Origin: an uncultured Lachnospiraceae bacterium
GTDB taxonomy: Bacteria; Bacillota; Clostridia; Lachnospirales; Lachnospiraceae
Length of the DNA: 64,000 bases
Assembly: GCA_900314085.1 (NCBI GenBank)
Contig: OMTX01000052.1
Span: 1-64,000, forward strand
Direction: 5' to 3'
Made by a program: the position numbers and the translations under genes
The notes under the pieces: generated by a model
What the model was told of the DNA's origin: nothing
Seen by the model: the letters and a program-made list of their open reading frames with translations, nothing else
Database searches by the model: none
Part shown: positions 26,895 to 34,903 of the stretch, piece by piece
Position numbering within the stretch: the stretch's first letter is position 1
How the letters are laid out: the number at the start of each line of letters is the position of its first letter

Positions 26895-27608
26895 TCAGTG
26901 ATTTTTGTTGACAATCCGTGTCTCATATTTTCCTGTTGTGATATCAATATAGCGGACAAAGAGAGAAACCTTGTTTTCCCCGTTCAGGTTCGACCACACG
27001 AGATCCGTGAATTCATCGATATTTCCGGAAATATCCACCCGCGTCGGCTCGCCCTCAAAAGAAGGAAGCGGATTGCCATCTCCCTGATAGGTATGGATGA
27101 AATGGCCTTCCCCGGCAAAGGGTGTGTCATAGACGAAAAGCTGGCGCTGGGTGCACTCCGGCCGTCCGTCTGCGGACTTCAGAATGGAAAGCTTGTAGGA
27201 ATACTTCCCGCCCTCCACATGAAGATCCCCGGAAATCCGGGGCGTATAATTCGGCGCATCCGGCTCAAAGGTCCGTGTTTTCTGGGAGCCCATAAAGCAC
27301 TTGCCGGCAGAGAGGCCGTCGCAGATCGTGTCCGTCTGATCCCCGTTTGTGACGATGGTATCGCTCCCCAGTACCCGTACAGGCGCGTAGATGATCAAAG
27401 AAGGATCTTCGAGCTTTGACGGATCGAAGGCTTCCGTCCGGATGCCTTCACCGTCTAAAGTAAAGACGCGGTTCCTTGAATTCGAACTTCTGCCCATGAT
27501 GAAATAAGCTGTTACCGCAAATTTCCCATCCTCCGACCGGCCGATGACGATGCCGCGTCCGGGATAGGAATTCCCCGCGAGTTCCGCTTTGAGTGAATGA
27601 AGCTCCAA
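26895..27608 (-). CDS. purO: PurO-type IMP cyclohydrolase
   Basis: This enzyme closes the ring of FAICAR to give IMP, the last purine step. It is not related to the MGS-fold half of PurH. Its sequence (YPGRGIVIGRSEDGK, YFIMGRSSNSRNRVF) matches the IMP_cyclohyd family first known from archaea and also found in Clostridia. A TTG at 27608 has AGGAGG seven bases upstream, giving about 237 residues; the ATGs at 27614 and 27626 are too close to, or ahead of, that site. It directly precedes the formyltransferase gene, so together they replace bifunctional PurH. Confidence 0.85.
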   Translation of the reverse strand: MELHSLKAELAGNSYPGRGIVIGRSEDGKFAVTAYFIMGRSSNSRNRVFTLDGEGIRTEAFDPSKLEDPSLIIYAPVRVLGSDTIVTNGDQTDTICDGLSAGKCFMGSQKTRTFEPDAPNYTPRISGDLHVEGGKYSYKLSILKSADGRPECTQRQLFVYDTPFAGEGHFIHTYQGDGNPLPSFEGEPTRVDISGNIDEFTDLVWSNLNGENKVSLFVRYIDITTGKYETRIVNKNH

Positions 27609-27650
27609 GACCATACCTCCTGACATGAACGCTTACAGATTAAGGAACAT

Positions 27651-27683
27651 AAAAAAATCCCGCCGGCCATGGTAGCCGACGGG
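27651..27683 (-). terminator. Terminator of the FliD-like gene
   Basis: On the minus strand CCCGTCGGC pairs with GCCGGCGGG (one G-T wobble) around a 7-base loop, followed by TTTTTTT. It is a strong intrinsic terminator. Confidence 0.88.
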
Positions 27684-27705
27684 AAAAATTATACCATAGA
27701 ATGTT

Positions 27706-28464
27706 TTACGACAAAACAGAAAATGTCGAAGCCGGATTGAAGGTGTAGCTTCCATTTGAACCATAGAGGCTTCCGGACTTCACTGCGCTCTGGGCGTAGT
27801 AATCAACGGCCTCTGCATCGACCTTCACCATGGAGGCATAGCCTCCTGTCTTCCCGAACATATTCTGAACCTTTGTCATATCGGACTTTTTGAAGGTGTC
27901 CTCGTCAATAGAAAGCTTGCCGTCCGACTTGATGGAAATGCCGAGATCGGAAAGAGCGGATTTGTTCGCCTGCGTCCGGCCGATCATGGAAGAAGTATTC
28001 GTCTTCACCCCGCTGGTCGCGGAATCACTGCCCGACTCCACCATATCGTTGTAATTCGTCACATAGTCCTTGACTGCGGAATAGATGGCCTCCCGGTCGT
28101 AGTCGCTTGTCTCGTTCCCGTCCGCATCCTTCACAGTCTTCTTGTCAAAAAGGCTTCCCTTCTGCAGGGCATCGATGGAATCTGAAAGGGACCGGGCATC
28201 GTTCATGGCGGTCAGCGTCGCATTCTGCGGCGTCAGCGAAGTGTCCTTTTTGGAAGAAGCCGTATCGGAAGACTTCTTCGTATCCGCCCCCTCTACCTTC
28301 GAGAAGTAGGCGCTCATAAGCTTTCCGTAGGAACCGCTCCGGATGGTATTGTAGTCACCGAGCAGGGAATAGATGGAATTCGATGCCGAGGAAGATGTGC
28401 TTCCCAGCAGGGACGAAATAGAGCCTCCGCTCTGAGCAAATGCTGAAACCGTAAGAGACGACAT
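27706..28464 (-). CDS. FliD-like secreted or flagellar protein, function unknown
   Basis: The 252-residue protein from MSSLTVSAF is rich in Ser, Asp and Lys, with no signal peptide or membrane segment. The stretch SALSDLGISIKSDGKLSIDEDTFKKSD is very like the C-terminal region of flagellar cap protein FliD, which fits export through the flagellar apparatus. It is much shorter than FliD and lacks its N-terminal part. I chose ATG 28464 because AAAGGAGTGATC lies 8 bases upstream. It is monocistronic, with a strong terminator. Other flagellar or chemotaxis genes (fliK-like, flhB-like, cheV) are in the window, so the cell is probably motile. Confidence 0.6.
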   Translation of the reverse strand: MSSLTVSAFAQSGGSISSLLGSTSSSASNSIYSLLGDYNTIRSGSYGKLMSAYFSKVEGADTKKSSDTASSKKDTSLTPQNATLTAMNDARSLSDSIDALQKGSLFDKKTVKDADGNETSDYDREAIYSAVKDYVTNYNDMVESGSDSATSGVKTNTSSMIGRTQANKSALSDLGISIKSDGKLSIDEDTFKKSDMTKVQNMFGKTGGYASMVKVDAEAVDYYAQSAVKSGSLYGSNGSYTFNPASTFSVLS

Positions 28465-28674
28465 AACGATCACTCCTTTGAATGTATGCAGTCTTGCGCT
28501 GCCTAAGGGCAAATCCGACAAGTCTTTCTTCACCTGGGATTTTGAAAAACCGCCTTGCCCGCCACTTAGCGCTTCTATTATAACATCTATCGGCTAAAAA
28601 AGGAAATATTTCAGACGATAGGTGTGAAAATTTCATATCTCCAGAAAACGGCTGCGCCAGCATCCGGTTTCCCA

Positions 28675-29703
28675 TCAGTCCTTTCCCGCCGGCTTCCGGT
28701 ATCTGTACTTGTCCGATTTTTTGTAGATTCCTGTCAGCAGGATGAAGCGGTTTGTCAAAGCTCCGGCCCTGTCCGGTCCCGGCGTGACATGATATTTCCG
28801 GATGATGCCCATGGCCTTTCGGCCGCCGTAAATATAAGCCTCATAAATATCTTCGAGCAGAGATCCTTCTCTGCCATTTGCATCCAGAAACTCCAGCACA
28901 TTGGAATAGGTCTCCGCATGCCGGTCGATGCTCTCTTGAATCCCGCCAACAAGCTTCCCTGCTATCGCATGAAGGGACGCGTTCGGTCGTATTTCCGACA
29001 CATTGCCCTGATACCTCCGATAGAAGGTCAGGGGAAGATCCAGGTACAGGCATTGTCCGAAACCCGCTGCATAGTAGGCCAGAAACTGATCGTGGCTGAA
29101 GCCCTTATAGACATCGTCAGGAATCCGAATATTTCTCAGCAGACAGGCGTTAAAGCAAACGGTATTCCCCCACACATGGACGGGATTGAAGAAAATATCT
29201 GCCGCATTTTTCAGAGGGAGCAAATAGATGTCGCTCATTTTTTTTGAAGCCGGGCTGCCATCCTCATTCATGATCTGAAGGTCCGTATAGGAAAGCGCCG
29301 GCACCCTGCCATCTGTCTCCTTCATTTTTTCGACCTGAATAGATATTTTTCTCTCATCCCATAGGTCATCCTGGTCGCAAAGGAAGAAATATTCATAGGA
29401 ATCGGCCAGATGCTCCTTGGCGTATTGGAGAAGGAAATAAAAATTCAGGAAGGCCCCGCGCTTTTCATTATTCATGAGAAGCTTTTCCATTCTTGATTCG
29501 CGTGTCCCATAGGCAGAAAGAATATCCCGGGTGCTGTCTGTGGAGCCATTGTCCGAAACAAAGAGATGCCAGTTCCGATAAGTCTGTCCCCGGATGCTTT
29601 TGAGCTGCTCTTCTATATGCCGGCTTCCGTTGAAAGATGCCATCAGAATGGCCACCTTCGGTTCTCTTTTGTTTTCCGCTTCCGTCAATTGATCCATATG
29701 CAA
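28675..29703 (-). CDS. Family 2 glycosyltransferase
   Basis: This is a GT-A fold enzyme of 342 residues that probably adds a sugar to a surface glycan from the cytoplasmic face. AILMASFNGSRHIEEQL is the family start, DNGSTD (51-56) binds the nucleotide, and DQDD (110-113, in FFLCDQDDLW) is the metal-binding DxD. It resembles rhamnosyltransferase-type GT2 proteins, but donor and acceptor cannot be told. It is last in a four-gene set (epimerase, GT4, DUF4422, GT2) with overlaps or gaps of at most 12 bases. The start may be codon 1 or 3. Confidence 0.85.
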   Translation of the reverse strand: MHMDQLTEAENKREPKVAILMASFNGSRHIEEQLKSIRGQTYRNWHLFVSDNGSTDSTRDILSAYGTRESRMEKLLMNNEKRGAFLNFYFLLQYAKEHLADSYEYFFLCDQDDLWDERKISIQVEKMKETDGRVPALSYTDLQIMNEDGSPASKKMSDIYLLPLKNAADIFFNPVHVWGNTVCFNACLLRNIRIPDDVYKGFSHDQFLAYYAAGFGQCLYLDLPLTFYRRYQGNVSEIRPNASLHAIAGKLVGGIQESIDRHAETYSNVLEFLDANGREGSLLEDIYEAYIYGGRKAMGIIRKYHVTPGPDRAGALTNRFILLTGIYKKSDKYRYRKPAGKD

Positions 29704-29715
29704 AGCCCGCCGAAC

Positions 29716-30513
29716 CTACCTGTTCGGATTGGAAAGTCCAAGCTTTCCCAAAAGACTGGTTTTGTAATGAGCGAAGAAATTCTGCTTTTCCATATAGAGA
29801 ACCGGATATTCCCGGCAGCTCAAGCCCCGGTGATTCACATAAGCATCCAACAGAAGCTCGCCCAGATAGCCATATACCCTTTTCTCGCTGTCGGAATAGC
29901 CTGTGATGTCCAGTCGGTTCTCTACATAGGAAAGAATGTCAAACAGCCACTTGCAATACCCGTCGAGAACAGGCTTTCGGCAAATGAAAATATTGAAAAG
30001 GTGGGATGACCGGCTCATAAGCGCCGCCTCCCAGGCTTCTGCATACGAAGGATACAGTTCCTTCACGGCCTCCGTTGCCAGCGAAAGCCCCTCCCTGTGG
30101 TGATTGTGAATATAATGGGTTTCGGCCGTCTCGGTCAGATAATGGTGCCTTTTCGGCAGAATCACATCGACGGTTTCCAGGTCTTTTTCTATCTGCTGCA
30201 GGGACAATATTTTTGTCTGCTTTTCTCCGGGATCAGCGCCTGAACGGACTTTTTGTCCGTTCGAAAGAAACCGCCGGTAATGAACGAGACCGGATATGTC
30301 GGCATCCGAATTTTTCCAGATCCAGTACAGGGCAGTCAGCTCGCAATAACTCCGATTTTTTTCAGCGATATTGTCTCCCGTATTGTCTCTGAGAAAACCG
30401 GGAAAATCAGTCTCTGCAAAGCCCACCTGCAAAGGGAAATATCCGGCCAGTCCCGGTGCAGGGAACTGCTTGTGGGCGACGATATATATCTCAGTTTTTT
30501 CATTATCCTGCAT
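29716..30513 (-). CDS. DUF4422 capsular glycosyltransferase-like protein
   Basis: This 265-residue protein has the DUF4422 pattern: IYIVAHKQF near the N-terminus, a NIAEKNRSYCELTALYWIWKN block, GLVHYRRF, and a late GYLGELLL segment. DUF4422 proteins occur in capsule and exopolysaccharide clusters and are thought to be glycosyltransferases. I chose ATG 30513, which has GGAGAAGG seven bases upstream; it overlaps the end of the GT4 gene by 11 bases, suggesting coupled translation. Its sugar specificity is unknown. Confidence 0.8.
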   Translation of the reverse strand: MQDNEKTEIYIVAHKQFPAPGLAGYFPLQVGFAETDFPGFLRDNTGDNIAEKNRSYCELTALYWIWKNSDADISGLVHYRRFLSNGQKVRSGADPGEKQTKILSLQQIEKDLETVDVILPKRHHYLTETAETHYIHNHHREGLSLATEAVKELYPSYAEAWEAALMSRSSHLFNIFICRKPVLDGYCKWLFDILSYVENRLDITGYSDSEKRVYGYLGELLLDAYVNHRGLSCREYPVLYMEKQNFFAHYKTSLLGKLGLSNPNR

Positions 30514-31636
30514 AGTCCGCCTTCTCCAGCCCATTTGCCTTCAGCAGTTCCTTATAATAATTTAAAAGGCCGGCCGCTTCTGTGACCGAATCAAAGCCGG
30601 CCGCTTTGATGGCCTGCGAATGGTCCGTCCTCTCTGTTTCCCGGATGGCTTTCAGAATCTCATCTGCCCAGACAGCCGGCCCGGCGGAAAGAGGCAGAAA
30701 ATGGCCCAGATCCTGGCAGGGACTGGATTCTTTCGAAATTTCCGTGGAGAAAAACATGGGCAGGCCGCAGCATTCTGCTTCAATGCCTACGACCGGTACG
30801 CCCTCGTACAGGCTGGGCAGGAGGAAGCAGTCGAAGGCATTATAAAATCTCCGGATGTCCTCCGTCCTTCCCAGATAGAGCACATTATCCTCCATTTCGT
30901 AATCACGAACTTTCTCAAGCATCGGCTTTTCCAGCTCGCCGTAACCGATAATGACCAGTTTTGCCCTCGGCTCCTTTTTCAGCGCCTCATGAAAGATATC
31001 CATCAGAAACAGGGTGTTTTTCTGGGCGGTAAGCCGGCCGATATGCCCGAAGACGATATTGTCCTTAAGTCCGTACGCTTCTCTCGTTTTTTCACGAAGG
31101 GCAAAGTCAAAGGCATTTCGATCCGCATCAATCACAGACTTGAATATACGAACTCTTCCCTCGTCAAAGGCCTTCTGCCCGAATTGCCAGATTCCGCACA
31201 TCTGACCGTTTGCCATGTAGTTCGTTGCATAGCAGGAAGAAAAGCCTTTCAGGATATTTTTCAGGACTGTTTTTTTGTCCCCGGAATGCGCCATGGAAAT
31301 ACTCTCGTTGATCCGTATGGGCACGCCGGCTTTTTTTGCGGCGCGTAAGGCAAACACATTCATAGTGCCGTTATAGCCATGAATAATCGGATACTGATTT
31401 TCCCTGCAGATTTGCGCAATCTGCTTCATATTTTCCCCTATTCGCTGGTACGGCGCCACGACATATACTTTCCCGCCCAGGGCAGCAATCTCGTCTTCCG
31501 GAATGGAGTTCGAATCGGCGTCACAGAGAAAGTCAAATTGGACCTGTGACCTGTCGATATGCCGGTAATACTCCATGACGAGGTTCTTTTTCCCACCGGA
31601 ATTCATTTTCCCCATGACTGCAGCAACTCTGAACAT
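30503..31636 (-). CDS. Family 4 (GT-B) glycosyltransferase
   Basis: This 377-residue GT-B enzyme has an N-terminal half beginning RVAAVMGKMNSGGKKNLVMEYYRHID and a C-terminal donor domain with GHIGRLTAQKNTLFLMDIF and the EGVPVVGIEAECCGLP (EX7E) motif of GT4. It probably acts on a lipid-linked or surface glycan. The start overlaps the epimerase stop in TAATG. The context marks it as part of a small polysaccharide cluster. The substrate is not readable. Confidence 0.87.
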   Translation of the reverse strand: MFRVAAVMGKMNSGGKKNLVMEYYRHIDRSQVQFDFLCDADSNSIPEDEIAALGGKVYVVAPYQRIGENMKQIAQICRENQYPIIHGYNGTMNVFALRAAKKAGVPIRINESISMAHSGDKKTVLKNILKGFSSCYATNYMANGQMCGIWQFGQKAFDEGRVRIFKSVIDADRNAFDFALREKTREAYGLKDNIVFGHIGRLTAQKNTLFLMDIFHEALKKEPRAKLVIIGYGELEKPMLEKVRDYEMEDNVLYLGRTEDIRRFYNAFDCFLLPSLYEGVPVVGIEAECCGLPMFFSTEISKESSPCQDLGHFLPLSAGPAVWADEILKAIRETERTDHSQAIKAAGFDSVTEAAGLLNYYKELLKANGLEKADYAG

Positions 31637-32574
31637 TACACCATTCCTGTCTTTTTCATGAAATCCGCGGTTTTCCGGATGCCCTCCGAAAGGCCGATCG
31701 GATGAAGCTTTCCATAGATGCTTTCATATCTGGAAATATCCAGATAATTTTCCGGCACATCCGTACTTCTGGAAGCGATGTAGTCGACGGTCAAATCTTC
31801 CCGGATATTCTCCCGGATGGCTTCGATGACCTGATTGACGCTCGTTCCGAGCCCCGATCCGAGATTGAAAACCCGAAGATCATTCTCTCCGTCGACAATA
31901 TTGCGAATGCCCCGGATAGCGTCGTCAATATATAGAAAATCCCGGACAACACTGCCATCGCCGTAAACTTCCAGCATCCCGTCGGTCAGAGCCTTATATA
32001 CAAAGGTCGTCACCACGCCAAGCCTGCCGTTCGGTCTCTGATACGGGCCGTAGGGATTGGCCAGGCGGATAATGCGGTACTCCAAGCCGTCCTGATAATG
32101 ATACAGATAAAGGAGCTTTTCGATGGCAATTTTCTGTATGCCATAGGAGCTGATCGGATAGGTCACCGTGTCCTCCCCGATCGGGCACTTTCCCTTTTTC
32201 CCGTAGACCGCCCCGCCGGAAGAAATGAAAACCACCTTCTTCACGTGCTGGCGGACGCAGGAATCGAAAAGCTTTGCAGAAACCGTAACGTTGGCATCGA
32301 GTTCCTCGGGAATATTCCGGTTGGAATCTCCCGGGATGGTCGTGCTGCCGAGATGATAAACAATGTCCTGTCCTGCCACCTGTCTGTCAAAATCAGCCTC
32401 TTTCGAAAAGGGGCAGGCCAAAAACCGTACATGCGGCAGATGGAGAGATTTCAAGGTATCAAAGTAGCTCTCCTCCCTGTCAATGACTGTAAGCTCATCT
32501 TTTTGATCTGCAGCCAGGCTGAGCGCCAGATTCGTGCCGATGAATCCGGCCCCGCCGATTATCGCAATGTTCAA
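31636..32574 (-). CDS. NAD-dependent sugar-nucleotide epimerase/dehydratase
   Basis: This is an extended SDR enzyme of 312 residues. NAD-binding GGAGFIG is at 7-13 and the catalytic YxxxK is Tyr144 and Lys148 in SSYGIQK. It resembles UDP-glucose 4-epimerases and supplies a nucleotide sugar for the glycosyltransferases that follow. The frame starts with TTG, with GGGAG seven bases upstream. It is the first gene of the glycan cluster. Which sugar it makes is uncertain. Confidence 0.85.
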   Translation of the reverse strand: MNIAIIGGAGFIGTNLALSLAADQKDELTVIDREESYFDTLKSLHLPHVRFLACPFSKEADFDRQVAGQDIVYHLGSTTIPGDSNRNIPEELDANVTVSAKLFDSCVRQHVKKVVFISSGGAVYGKKGKCPIGEDTVTYPISSYGIQKIAIEKLLYLYHYQDGLEYRIIRLANPYGPYQRPNGRLGVVTTFVYKALTDGMLEVYGDGSVVRDFLYIDDAIRGIRNIVDGENDLRVFNLGSGLGTSVNQVIEAIRENIREDLTVDYIASRSTDVPENYLDISRYESIYGKLHPIGLSEGIRKTADFMKKTGMV

Positions 32575-32605
32575 AATATTTCTCCCGGAAAACAGTCTAT
32601 ATGCG

Positions 32606-33295
32606 TCAATCCGTCCGGCTGATCACCCACTCGATCGGCGCGGTGTCGTGCGCCTCCAGATAAGCATTGGCCTTCCGGAAGTGCCCGCAGCCGAAAAAAC
32701 CATAGCGGGCGGAAAAGGGGGATGGATGCGGGCATTCCAGCGTCAGGTGGTTTCGGTTTTTCAGCAGGACTGCCTTCGCCCGGGCGTCCTGCCCCCAAAG
32801 GAGAAAGACGACCGGCTGATCCAGGCGGTCAACACAGGAAATAACGGCATCCGTGAAAGTTTCCCAGCCGATGCCCCGCATGGAACCGGCCTGCCCTGCG
32901 CGGACCGTAAGAACGGTATTTAAAAGCAGAACGCCCTGCTCCGCCCACTTCGTCAGGTCGCCGGAGGACATCATCGGAGCCGGATCGATTCCGTATTCAT
33001 CTCCGATCTCCTTGTAAATATTCTGCAGGGAAGGAGGCACTTTCACCCCTTCCCGAACAGAGAAGGACATGCCCATGGCCTGCCCCGGCTCATGATAGGG
33101 ATCCTGCCCCAGAATCACAACCTTTACCTCATTGACCGGCGTCATCCGGAAGGCGGAAAAAAGATCCTCCCGGGGCGGAAAGATGGTGTGTGTCTGATAT
33201 TCCTTCTCCAGCGTCTCGCAGAGAGCGCTGAAGTAGGCTTTTGTAAATTCGGCGGAAAGGGCGTTCCACCAGTCTTCCGGAAGTCCGGGCAGCAT
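32606..33295 (-). CDS. ung: Uracil-DNA glycosylase (family 1)
   Basis: Ung removes uracil from DNA to start base-excision repair. The 229-residue protein has the water-activating motif GQDPYH at 63-68 (catalytic Asp65) and the DNA-intercalating motif HPSPFSARYGFFGCGHF. Both are as in E. coli Ung apart from small substitutions. The start has AAAGGAG. Upstream is the REP-like hairpin region and downstream the glycan cluster. A terminator is not obvious. Confidence 0.96.
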   Translation of the reverse strand: MLPGLPEDWWNALSAEFTKAYFSALCETLEKEYQTHTIFPPREDLFSAFRMTPVNEVKVVILGQDPYHEPGQAMGMSFSVREGVKVPPSLQNIYKEIGDEYGIDPAPMMSSGDLTKWAEQGVLLLNTVLTVRAGQAGSMRGIGWETFTDAVISCVDRLDQPVVFLLWGQDARAKAVLLKNRNHLTLECPHPSPFSARYGFFGCGHFRKANAYLEAHDTAPIEWVISRTD

Positions 33296-33360
33296 ATTGT
33301 ATCTCCTTTAAATCGGGACAGCCGAGACAACGGCGTTTCTCAAAACGGGAACAAACCTCT

Positions 33361-33397
33361 AAATGGGGACGGTTCTCCAGGAGAACCGTCCCCATTT
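33361..33397. repeat. REP-like perfect hairpin between hisF and ung
   Basis: AAATGGGGACGGTTCTCC and its exact complement form an 18-bp stem around a single central A. No T-run follows on the minus strand, so it is not a normal terminator for hisF. Related GGGAC/GGGAAC sequences precede it (33314-33352), and GGGGACAAAG hairpins occur at 63.8 kb. It looks like a dispersed REP-type palindrome. Confidence 0.75.
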
Positions 33398-33417
33398 GCC
33401 CGCACATCATGTAAAAA

Positions 33418-34176
33418 TCAAATCCGCACAGGAATTCCTTCCCCGCGCAGGTATTGCTTCAATTCCGAAATCGGCAGCTCGTTGAAGTGAAAGAGGGACG
33501 CCGCCAGCGCAGCATCCGCATGAGCTTCATTGAACACCTCGGAAAAGTCCTCTTTTTTGCCGGCTCCGCCGGATGCGATCACAGGAATTTTCACGGTGCC
33601 CGTGACAGCGCGCGTCAGGGCAATGTCATAGCCGTCCTTTGTCCCGTCTCCGTCCATGGAGGTGAGAAGGATTTCCCCCGCCCCCAATTTCTCAGCTTTT
33701 ACTGCCCACTCGACGGCATCAAGACCGACGTCAATACGCCCCCCGTTTTTGTAAACAGTCCAGTGCCCGTCGCCCGCAGCCTTCGCATCGATTGCCACTG
33801 TCACACACTGGCTGCCGAACTTGTCAGCGGCTTCACTGATGAGCTCCGGGCGCTCGATGGCAGCAGAATTGACGGAAACCTTGTCAGCGCCTTCGCGGAG
33901 GATAGCTCTGAAATCCTCAACCGTCCGAATGCCGCCGCCAACAGTAAAGGGAATGAAAAGTTTTTCCGCCACCCGGCTCGCCAGTTCCACTGCCGTATTC
34001 CGATGATCAGAAGACGCCGTGATATCAAGAAATACAACCTCATCTGCACCGGCCTTGTCATAGGCTGACGCGACCTCCACCGGATCCCCGGCATCCCGGA
34101 AATTGATGAAGTTGACGCCCTTGACGACACGGCCATCCTTGCAGTCAAGGCAGGGAATAATCCTCTTTGTATACAT
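33418..34176 (-). CDS. hisF: Imidazole glycerol phosphate synthase, cyclase subunit
   Basis: HisF uses ammonia from HisH to convert PRFAR to IGP and AICAR in histidine synthesis; the AICAR returns to purine synthesis. From [15 protein letters not shown] it has 252 residues. Catalytic Asp11 is present, and the second catalytic Asp is in VAIDAKA. Phosphate loops are FTVGGGIRT and [10 protein letters not shown] chose ATG 34176, behind GAGGAGA, over the frame start at 34194. hisH is 97 bases upstream in the same direction. Confidence 0.97.
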   Translation of the reverse strand: MYTKRIIPCLDCKDGRVVKGVNFINFRDAGDPVEVASAYDKAGADEVVFLDITASSDHRNTAVELASRVAEKLFIPFTVGGGIRTVEDFRAILREGADKVSVNSAAIERPELISEAADKFGSQCVTVAIDAKAAGDGHWTVYKNGGRIDVGLDAVEWAVKAEKLGAGEILLTSMDGDGTKDGYDIALTRAVTGTVKIPVIASGGAGKKEDFSEVFNEAHADAALAASLFHFNELPISELKQYLRGEGIPVRI

Positions 34177-34273
34177 TATCGCTTCTCTCCTCATTTACCG
34201 CGTTGGCGATGCACCACGGTGCAAAAAAATTCGGGTAGAAACTGGGCGCCCCTGAAATGGCGCGGCTGAGGGG

Positions 34274-34882
34274 TTAAATCCGTAGGAAATTCTTCAACAC
34301 TGCAAGCCCTGTCTCCCCGCTCTTTTCCGGATGAAACTGGCAGGCGAAGGTATTTCCGGATTCGACGGAGGCGTCAATCAGCGTTCCCCCGTAATCAATC
34401 CGGGCCCGAACCGTAGACCGGTCCTCTGCCGTCAGAAAATAGGAATGGACGAAATAGAAGAAAGGATCCGCAGGGATTCCTTTGAAAAGGCGGCCATCAT
34501 TTAATAGATTGCAGGAATTCCAGCCGATGTTCGGAACCTTGAGTCCGGGATGCTCCGGTATTCTCGTAATACTCCCCTGCAATATAGATAAGCCCTCTGC
34601 TCCCGGGCTCTCCTCGCTCGCAGGATACAAAAGCTGCAGGCCCAGGCAAATGCCGAGAAACGGCGTCTCCCTTCCTGTAACGTCTCTGATGACATCTACA
34701 AGGTCGTACTTTTTCAAATGCTCCATGCAGTCACCGAAGGCACCGACACCGGGCAGAATGACATGATCCGCCGCAGCGATTTCCTTCGCGTCCCGCGTGA
34801 TCAGCGGCTCATATCCTAAGTATCGGCAGGCTTTTTCTACAGACCGGATATTCCCCGCATCATAATCGATGATTGCAATCAC
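34274..34882 (-). CDS. hisH: Imidazole glycerol phosphate synthase, glutamine amidotransferase subunit
   Basis: HisH splits glutamine and channels ammonia to HisF. It has 202 residues. The nucleophile is Cys79 in FLGICLGLQLL, with the His-Glu of the triad in FACQFHPEKSGETG and the oxyanion strand LPGVGAFGDCM. It begins with GTG, with GCGAGG six bases upstream. It pairs with hisF. The other his genes are not in the window. Confidence 0.97.
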   Translation of the reverse strand: MIAIIDYDAGNIRSVEKACRYLGYEPLITRDAKEIAAADHVILPGVGAFGDCMEHLKKYDLVDVIRDVTGRETPFLGICLGLQLLYPASEESPGAEGLSILQGSITRIPEHPGLKVPNIGWNSCNLLNDGRLFKGIPADPFFYFVHSYFLTAEDRSTVRARIDYGGTLIDASVESGNTFACQFHPEKSGETGLAVLKNFLRI

Positions 34883-34903
34883 ATGCTGCCTCGCTTTCGT
34901 ATG

